Source: Methylacidiphilum caldifontis (GTDB taxonomy: Bacteria > Verrucomicrobiota > Verrucomicrobiia > Methylacidiphilales > CAMAQI01). Taken from it: a stretch of DNA of 33,962 nucleotides. The position numbers and the translations under genes are program-made. Below are positions 27,578 to 33,962 of the stretch, in pieces. Each line of letters starts with the position of its first letter. Positions within the stretch are counted from its first letter, which is position 1. A model generated the notes under the pieces. That model made no database searches and was not told the DNA's origin. It saw nothing but the letters and a program-made list of their open reading frames with translations. The stretch lies in the NCBI GenBank assembly GCA_945860255.1, contig CAMAQI010000004.1, positions 1 to 33,962 of the forward strand. The letters run 5' to 3'.

Positions 27578-27606
27578 CCTCAAAAACCAATCCGAAAGAA
27601 GTTATT

Positions 27607-28983
27607 ATGATAAAAATCGATTCCCAATTATCTCTTCAAGATCTCAAACCCTCTTTAAATAATCTCTTTGAGGTCTCCGCTGGAAAAATTAAATCGCTCC
27701 ATAAACGTTGGAAAACCGAAGCGGGAGCCCCTGTTTTTACGGTCAACGGAAAATATACAGCGCGCGGATGGACGGAGTGGACTCAAGGATTTCAATTCGG
27801 CATGTCGATTCTCCAGTACGACATCACGGGTGAAAAATCATTTCTCGAAATGGGTCGCTCAGCGACGGTCGAAAAAATGGCCTCTCATGTGAGTCATTTC
27901 GGGGTTCATGATCACGGATTCAATAATATCAGTACCTACGGCAATCTTTTACGATTGATGAATGAGGGCCGAATTCCAGCGAACGAATGGGAACAAAATT
28001 TTTATGAAATCGCTCTGAAAGTCACCGGCGCAGTTCAAGCCGCTCGCTGGACTGATCTTCCGGACGATAAAGGCTATATCTACTCCTTTAACGGTCCCCA
28101 CTCCCTTTTTGCCGACACCGTACGCTCACTCCGTGCGCTCGCGGTAAGTCATCAATTAGGCCACTGTCTGATGGGGGAACGCGATCGCAAGATCTCTCTA
28201 TTAAAACGGATCATCCAACATGCGGAGACAACCTCGGCCTATAATGTTTTTTTCGGAGAAGGTCGTGATTCTTACGATTTGAAAGGTCGAGTCGCCCATG
28301 AATCAATCTTTAATTTGAATGATGGAAGTTTCCGCAGCCCGAATAGTCAACAAGGGTATTCCCCTTTTACAACATGGACCCGGGGGTTGGCCTGGATTCT
28401 TTGTGGCTACCCCGAACAACTTGAATTTTTATCGACTCTTTCTGAAGCCGATTTTAAACCGTTTGGAGGAAAGAAAAAAATCCTCGCTCAGTTTGAAAAG
28501 ACCGCTCTCGCAGTCGCCGATTTCTATCTCGAACAGACCCCGGTCTGCGGAATTCCTTATTGGGATACCGGCGCCCCAACGCTTCATCATATAGATCGTT
28601 ATCTCGATCGACCCGCTGACCCCTTCAACGCTTTTGAGCCTGTCGATAGTTCCGCAGCAGCGATCGCCGCTCAAGGACTTTATCGATTAGGACGATATCT
28701 CAAGCTGAACAAGAGAGCCGCTCTCGGCACCCGCTATACTCAAGCCGCTTTAACGATCTCCAAAACTCTTTTTTCAGAGCTCTATATCTCTCAAAATCCG
28801 AAACATGAAGGACTCCTTCTCCACTCCGTTTATCATCATCCCAATGGCTGGGATCAAATTCACAAGGGACAAAAAATCCCGAACAATGAGGCCTGTATGT
28901 GGGGTGATTATCATGCGATTGAACTCGCCACACTGTTGAAACGCGAACTCGAATCGAAACCGTATTATCAATTTTATCTCTAA
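27607..28983 (+). CDS. Glycoside hydrolase, GH88-like (unsaturated glucuronyl hydrolase family)
   Basis: True start probably MIKIDSQLS at 27607. ARGWTEWTQGFQFGMSILQYDITG, HVSHFGVHDHGFNNISTYGNL, FTTWTRGLAWILCGY, PYWDTGAP, VDSSAAAIAAQGLYRLG. Confidence 0.83.
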   Translation: MIKIDSQLSLQDLKPSLNNLFEVSAGKIKSLHKRWKTEAGAPVFTVNGKYTARGWTEWTQGFQFGMSILQYDITGEKSFLEMGRSATVEKMASHVSHFGVHDHGFNNISTYGNLLRLMNEGRIPANEWEQNFYEIALKVTGAVQAARWTDLPDDKGYIYSFNGPHSLFADTVRSLRALAVSHQLGHCLMGERDRKISLLKRIIQHAETTSAYNVFFGEGRDSYDLKGRVAHESIFNLNDGSFRSPNSQQGYSPFTTWTRGLAWILCGYPEQLEFLSTLSEADFKPFGGKKKILAQFEKTALAVADFYLEQTPVCGIPYWDTGAPTLHHIDRYLDRPADPFNAFEPVDSSAAAIAAQGLYRLGRYLKLNKRAALGTRYTQAALTISKTLFSELYISQNPKHEGLLLHSVYHHPNGWDQIHKGQKIPNNEACMWGDYHAIELATLLKRELESKPYYQFYL

Positions 28984-28989
28984 ATCTTT

Positions 28990-29820
28990 ATGTCTCAACC
29001 CCTGACTGATTTTGAAAAATGCTGTATCCATTCGATCACCCTTAAACGGTGGTCGATCGAGGAACAGATCGATCGCCTTGCCGCAGCGGGGGTCAAAGGG
29101 ATCACTCTCTGGCGTCAATCGGTCGAGGGCAAAAATTTCGCTGATCTTCGAGAGAGAATTCATAAAGCAGGATTGACTACCGTCTCCTACTGCCGTGGGG
29201 GGTTCTTCCCTGGGATTACCGGTGTGGATCGTCAAAAATCAATTGATGAGAATAAAAAAATCATCGATGAAGCGGCTGCTCTTGGAGCTCCATTGGTTGT
29301 TCTCGTTTGTGGAAGTCTACCGAACCAGAATCTCATCGATTCTCGAAAACAGATCATCGAAGGGATCGAGCAGCTCCTGCCCTACGCGGAAAAGTCTGGA
29401 GTTAAATTGGGAATCGAACCGTTACATCCGATGTATGCAGGCGATCGCTCGGCGATTAATACACTTGCTCAATCGAATGAGATTTGTGCTCTTTTAAATC
29501 ATCCCTTCCTTGGGGTCGCACTTGATGTATTCCATGTCTGGTGGGAACCGGGACTCGAAGCGCAGATTCAAGAATGCGCAAGACTCAAAGCCCTTTTCGC
29601 CTTTCATGTGTGCGATTGGAAAACGGAGATGAGCGATATGCTCAACGATCGCGGACTGATGGGCGAAGGTTGCATCCCGATTCGCCAAATTCGCGGATGG
29701 GTCGAGAAGGCTGGATTTAATGGATTTAACGAAGTGGAGATCTTCTCCAACCGCTATTGGAAAGAGGAACCTGACCTCTTTTTAGATTTGATTTTAAAAT
29801 CGTATCAACAACATACCTAA
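28990..29820 (+). CDS. Sugar phosphate isomerase/epimerase-like TIM-barrel protein
   Basis: KRWSIEEQIDRLAAAGVKGITLWRQ, KSGVKLGIEPLHP, GVALDVFHVWWEP, GFNEVEIFS. Confidence 0.88.
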   Translation: MSQPLTDFEKCCIHSITLKRWSIEEQIDRLAAAGVKGITLWRQSVEGKNFADLRERIHKAGLTTVSYCRGGFFPGITGVDRQKSIDENKKIIDEAAALGAPLVVLVCGSLPNQNLIDSRKQIIEGIEQLLPYAEKSGVKLGIEPLHPMYAGDRSAINTLAQSNEICALLNHPFLGVALDVFHVWWEPGLEAQIQECARLKALFAFHVCDWKTEMSDMLNDRGLMGEGCIPIRQIRGWVEKAGFNGFNEVEIFSNRYWKEEPDLFLDLILKSYQQHT

Positions 29821-29840
29821 ATAATAAAAAAGGAACCACA

Positions 29841-30989
29841 ATGCTCACACACCCTATTGGAATCATCATGAACGGCGTCACAGGACGCATGGGAACGAAT
29901 CAACATTTAATCCGCTCGATTCTTGCGATCCGCAAGCAAGGGGGAGTGAAACTCGCCAATGGTGATGTGATCATGCCTGACCCTATTTTAGTCGGTCGAA
30001 ATCTCGATAAACTTAAAGAGCTTGGTCAGAAAAATGGAGTCGAAAATATCAGTACCGATCTCGATGCCTGCCTTGCCGATCCTTACAATAAAATCTATTT
30101 TGACTCTCAAACCACCGACCGTCGTGCAGAAGGGGTTCGTAAAGCGATTGCAGCGAAAAAAGCTATTTACTGTGAAAAACCGGTCGCTGTCTCCACGGAA
30201 GAGGCGATCGCCCTCTATCATGAATGTACTGCCGCGGGAATTAAAAACGGCGTGGTTCAAGATAAACTTTGGCTCCCTGGACTCGTCAAATTAAAAGGTT
30301 TAATTGATTCCGGATTCTTTGGAGAAATTCTCTCCGTTCGCGGCGAATTCGGATATTGGGTTTTTGAAGGAGACCTTCAACTCGGTCAACGCCCCTCATG
30401 GAATTACCGAAAAGAGGATGGCGGCGGGATCATTGTCGATATGCTGTGCCACTGGCAATATGTGATTGGAAATCTCTTTGGAAATATCAAAGCCGTCTCC
30501 TGTCTCGGAGCGACTCATATTAAAAAACGTTGGGATGAACAAGGAAAACCGTACGCCTGTACCGCCGATGACTCCGCTTATGCGACATTCGAATTAGACA
30601 ATGGCGTGATCTGTCAATTTAACTCCTCTTGGACGGTCCGCGTCAACCGCGGAGAGCTATTTGAAATGCAGGTCGACGGAACCAAGGGCTCTGCAGTCGC
30701 GGGGCTTCGTAATTGTAAGATTCAATCCGCAGTTTGTACCCCTCGTCCGACCTGGAATCCGGATATTGAAAATCCCTTTAAGTTTGTCGAGCAATGGCAA
30801 GAGGTTCCCAATAATCAAATTTACGACAATGCCTTTAAAATCCAATGGGAGCTTTTCTTGAAGCACGTCGTCAATAATGAGCCGTTCCGTTGGAACCTCA
30901 TGGAAGGAGCAAAAGGTGTACAAATGGCTGATAAGGGGCTTGAATCGTGGGAAAAACGTCAATGGGTGACGATCGATCCATTAGCCTGA
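29841..30989 (+). CDS. Gfo/Idh/MocA-family oxidoreductase
   Basis: IGIIMNGVTGRMGTNQHL, KKAIYCEKPVAVSTEEAIAL, GGGIIVDMLCHWQYVIGNLFG. Confidence 0.92.
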   Translation: MLTHPIGIIMNGVTGRMGTNQHLIRSILAIRKQGGVKLANGDVIMPDPILVGRNLDKLKELGQKNGVENISTDLDACLADPYNKIYFDSQTTDRRAEGVRKAIAAKKAIYCEKPVAVSTEEAIALYHECTAAGIKNGVVQDKLWLPGLVKLKGLIDSGFFGEILSVRGEFGYWVFEGDLQLGQRPSWNYRKEDGGGIIVDMLCHWQYVIGNLFGNIKAVSCLGATHIKKRWDEQGKPYACTADDSAYATFELDNGVICQFNSSWTVRVNRGELFEMQVDGTKGSAVAGLRNCKIQSAVCTPRPTWNPDIENPFKFVEQWQEVPNNQIYDNAFKIQWELFLKHVVNNEPFRWNLMEGAKGVQMADKGLESWEKRQWVTIDPLA

Positions 30990-31031
30990 CCGATCCTCCC
31001 TTCAGCGATTTTTTCTTAAAAAGATAATACG

Positions 31032-31811
31032 ATGAAATCGATTCATAAAGGGCTGGTCTCTGTTACTTTCCGTCAATTAAATCCTGTTCAAATCATCGAT
31101 CTCGCTGTCAAAAGCGGGATCGATGGAATTGAATGGGGGGCGGATGTTCATATCAAGCCCGGAGAATTCGATAAAGCCTCAACGGTTTTAGAATATTCAA
31201 ATTCTCAAGGGATCAAAGTACTCTCCTACGCCTCCTATTATAAATCAGGGTTCAGTGACCCTCAAGATTTTGATCTGGTTCTTCAGACCGCGGTCAAACT
31301 CCAAGCCCCACGAATCCGCGTCTGGGCAGGAAATAAAGACTCTTCCCTTTTTAGTGAACTCGACTACCAACAGATGGTCGATGATCTTCACCGCGTTTCC
31401 GCTCTCGCTCAATCTTTAGGAATTGAAGTCGGCATTGAATTCCATATCGCTACTTACACCGACACCTCTCTCTCCACCCAAAAACTATTTAAGAGCCTTT
31501 CAGGATCGGCTCTCTATTCTTATTGGCAACCGCCCCTCGGGGCTCCTCTCGAGGATAATCTTCAAACCATTCGGAGCCTGGGAAAAGCAATCCGAATGGT
31601 TCACTGCTTTTGTTGGACTCTCTCCAACGGAGCCCTTATCCGCCATCCCCTGAAAGAAGGCACAGATCTATGGATTGACTATTTAAATGAATTAATTCAA
31701 CACACCTCCATCGATACACTCTCCTTAGAATTTGTTCTCGATGATCTCGAAAAAAACTTTCTTGAGGATGCGCTCGTTTTAAATACAATGGTCTCTCATT
31801 CCCCTCGATAA
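31032..31811 (+). CDS. Sugar phosphate isomerase/epimerase-like TIM-barrel protein
   Basis: LVSVTFRQLNPVQIIDLAVKSGIDGIEWGADVHIKPG, ALAQSLGIEVGIEFHIATYTDT. Confidence 0.87.
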   Translation: MKSIHKGLVSVTFRQLNPVQIIDLAVKSGIDGIEWGADVHIKPGEFDKASTVLEYSNSQGIKVLSYASYYKSGFSDPQDFDLVLQTAVKLQAPRIRVWAGNKDSSLFSELDYQQMVDDLHRVSALAQSLGIEVGIEFHIATYTDTSLSTQKLFKSLSGSALYSYWQPPLGAPLEDNLQTIRSLGKAIRMVHCFCWTLSNGALIRHPLKEGTDLWIDYLNELIQHTSIDTLSLEFVLDDLEKNFLEDALVLNTMVSHSPR

Positions 31812-31868
31812 TGATTCAAACAAATGAACCCCAAGCGTGCTTAAAGACGATTTAAATAGTAAACTCCC

Positions 31869-32876
31869 ATGATCCCTCAGCCCCCTTTTAAAACGATTCT
31901 TGTTGCCGCTCCTGAATTCCATTCCCAGGTATTCTCCCCTTCTTTTATTCAAAAATTAAGTCGTTCTTCTCATTTGTTATCCGATCGTGAAACCGCTGAG
32001 ACCCTCCCTAACAACCCTAAACTCCTTTCTGAAGTCGAGGTCATTATCGGAAGCTGGGGAATGCCACTCTTAGATGAAGCGCTTCTCCTTCGAATGCCAC
32101 AGTTAAAGGCCGTTTTTTATGCCGCCGGCTCTGTTAAATACTTTGTCACCCCTGCCTTTTGGAGCCGCTCTCTCCTCCTCAGCTCTGCCCAAGAGGCGAA
32201 TGCGATTCCGGTCGCAGAATTCTCCTTTGCTCATATTATCTTAGCTCTTAAACAGTATTGGCATCACACCCTCCATCGTAAGCCTCCTGAAAAATTCAAC
32301 GGGGAGCGAAACTGCTTTGGGACCTACCAATCCAAAGTCGGGCTTGTTTCAATCGGGGCGATCGCCCGTCGAGTTCTTGAAAGACTCAAAACGTTGGATG
32401 TGGAAATCCTTGCTTACGATCCCTTTATCTCTCAAGAAACTGCGACTGCCTTGGGGATCAAATTAGTATCCCTTGAAGAGCTTTTTATCCATTCGGATGT
32501 CGTGAGTATTCACGCCCCTTGGCTCCCTCAAACGGAGAAACTGATTCAAAAGAAACATTTCCTTTTACTCAAAAAAGGGGCCACCGTTATTAACAGCGCC
32601 CGCGGTGCGGTCATCGACGAGCCAAGAATGATCGAGGCTCTCCAAGAACGTCCCGACCTTTGGGCCATTCTCGATGTCACTCATCCTGAACCCCCTTTAG
32701 CTGATTCCCCTCTCTTTTCGCTCTCCAATGTTCTCCTTTCTCCACATCTCGCAGGAAGTATGAGCAACGAATGCCACCGGATGGCGGATTGGATGCATGA
32801 TGAGATGTTACGTTTTCAACATGGGGAAGCGTTAAAACATCAAGTTCACGAAAAAGATTTAGAAAAAATGGCGTAA
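31869..32876 (+). CDS. D-isomer-specific 2-hydroxyacid dehydrogenase family protein
   Basis: VGLVSIGAIARRVLERLKTLDVEILAYDPF, DVVSIHAPWLPQTEKLI, GATVINSARGAVIDEPRMIEAL, LAILDVTHPEPP. Confidence 0.9.
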   Translation: MIPQPPFKTILVAAPEFHSQVFSPSFIQKLSRSSHLLSDRETAETLPNNPKLLSEVEVIIGSWGMPLLDEALLLRMPQLKAVFYAAGSVKYFVTPAFWSRSLLLSSAQEANAIPVAEFSFAHIILALKQYWHHTLHRKPPEKFNGERNCFGTYQSKVGLVSIGAIARRVLERLKTLDVEILAYDPFISQETATALGIKLVSLEELFIHSDVVSIHAPWLPQTEKLIQKKHFLLLKKGATVINSARGAVIDEPRMIEALQERPDLWAILDVTHPEPPLADSPLFSLSNVLLSPHLAGSMSNECHRMADWMHDEMLRFQHGEALKHQVHEKDLEKMA

Positions 32877-32884
32877 CTATTTTT

Positions 32885-33334
32885 ATGATAAAAGAGCTTA
32901 TCAAAACCGCACCTGAAGAGGCTCAATGGCTCTTAGAACAATATAATCACTCCACTAAAGATTGTCTGAACTTTCTCACCCAGCAATTTATCATTATCCA
33001 AAATCGAAACCAACTTCTCTTAACTCTATCTACCGTTACCCTGACGATTACCGGTTTTTCTGGCCCATTAATTGCCAAATCCAATCTCTTTTCTAAACTA
33101 TCCTTAGTCACGGGATTAGGCTTGATGGTTCTCTCTACCGTTTTTCTCCTCGCCACAGGGATGCGCTTAAAATGGGTCTCTCAATTTGAGGGAAAAACTC
33201 CTTTAGAAATGATTTCAAAAATCATCGAATACCGCGATCAAAAATCGGGCACCTATCAATGGCAACTCCGCGGGATGATCGCTGGCCTTACCTGTTACGT
33301 CGCCAGCCTAATCTCCTTTTTAATCCTTTCCTAA
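32885..33334 (+). CDS. Small membrane protein of unknown function (about 3 TM)
   Basis: Hydrophobic segments LLLTLSTVTLTITGFSGPLIA, LSLVTGLGLMVLSTVFLLATGM, MIAGLTCYVASLISFLILS. Confidence 0.6.
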   Translation: MIKELIKTAPEEAQWLLEQYNHSTKDCLNFLTQQFIIIQNRNQLLLTLSTVTLTITGFSGPLIAKSNLFSKLSLVTGLGLMVLSTVFLLATGMRLKWVSQFEGKTPLEMISKIIEYRDQKSGTYQWQLRGMIAGLTCYVASLISFLILS

Positions 33335-33365
33335 AATCCTTAATCCATTTAACCGATCTTTCGGA

Positions 33366-33740
33366 TTAAAACAATCTCGGAGTGATATCGAACTCGTCGT
33401 AATTCGAGAGGATCTCTTCACCGACCAAAATATCTCGTGAGGCAATCATCGTATTTTCCGGATCCTCAGGACCAGTAGTCGTGTTGGCATTCGGAGAGTG
33501 ATTACAAAACATCCCTCCATCACAACAAAGTACAAAGCGCTTGTTATCTTCCGAGTAAGCAAAAGTTTCTAAGAAGAGTTTAACCTTCGGAGGGCAGGCC
33601 TCAATTTCTTCGGCAGTAAATTCCCGATCGACCGAAGGATCAAATTTCCAAACAACCTCTCCTTTGGAAATCGGACGACTCGCAAAAATTCCAATTCCAT
33701 GAATACCACTTCGCGCGATGTGGATCGGGACAACGTACAT
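33366..33740 (-). CDS. SET-domain protein (putative protein lysine methyltransferase)
   Basis: SGIHGIGIFASRPISKGEVVWKFDP, FCNHSPNANT, ASRDILVGEEILSNYDEFD match SET motifs. Confidence 0.88.
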   Translation of the reverse strand: MYVVPIHIARSGIHGIGIFASRPISKGEVVWKFDPSVDREFTAEEIEACPPKVKLFLETFAYSEDNKRFVLCCDGGMFCNHSPNANTTTGPEDPENTMIASRDILVGEEILSNYDEFDITPRLF

Positions 33741-33834
33741 AACGGTTTTTTAAACCCCCATTTTAAATTAGGAAATACAAAATGTTGACCATTTTGCCAG
33801 AAAGCATGAATTTAACCTAAATTCGGCAATCCAT

Positions 33835-33962
33835 TTAACCACGGATAACACAGATACCACGGATGGAGGAGTTTATGAAAATGAACCTCTGTTTTTTCCT
33901 TCACCCATAAGGTGAAGGGGTGATTTTTCCTAAACCGTTGAAAATCCGTGTGATCCGCGTTA
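33835..33962. repeat. Dispersed-type intergenic repeat with inverted arms, cut by window end
   Basis: taaccacggataacacagataccacggatgga on the left; reverse complement of the window end is taacgcggatcacacggatttt. Central hairpin ccttcacc-cataa-ggtgaagg (33899-33919). Confidence 0.65.

Noticed and set aside
27460-27606. N-terminal extension of the GH88-like ORF (MGKTGGYRFGG...)
   Set aside because: Overlaps the SDR coding end out of frame. The ATG at 27607 after the SDR stop is the natural start.

Overview
This is an accessory-rich bacterial window with five main blocks. (1) An Rhs/YD-repeat locus (minus strand, ~1.3-9.2 kb) is split by a 3.25-kb three-gene DDE transposon. I can place the transposon ends from the sequence: TGT...ACA termini at 5704 and 8952, flanked by a CCTGAA direct repeat. 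Removing the element plus one repeat copy restores one in-frame 1528-codon rhs ORF with a signal peptide. (2) A Wadjet-type anti-plasmid operon jetA-jetB-jetC-jetD (19457-12730, minus) is preceded on the same strand by an AAA ATPase with a C-terminal PD-(D/E)xK-like domain and followed 11 bp downstream by an amidohydrolase. (3) Toxin-antitoxin-like modules: brnT/brnA, where brnT carries an in-frame TAA at codon 25 that is not in the track, and an MNT-HEPN pair between nagB and a PIG-L/LmbE deacetylase. (4) A uronate/sugar catabolism region: kdgA/kdgK-like genes, an AraC regulator, an SDR, a GH88-like hydrolase, two TIM-barrel isomerases, a Gfo/Idh/MocA oxidoreductase and a 2-hydroxyacid dehydrogenase. 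(5) Dispersed inverted-repeat elements, plus a REP-type Y1 transposase running off the left edge. Best second looks: the dissected transposon inside rhs, the extended Wadjet operon, the nonsense-interrupted brnT, and a G14 tract just upstream of the rhs-operon leader gene. Family assignments come from motif recognition without database searches.
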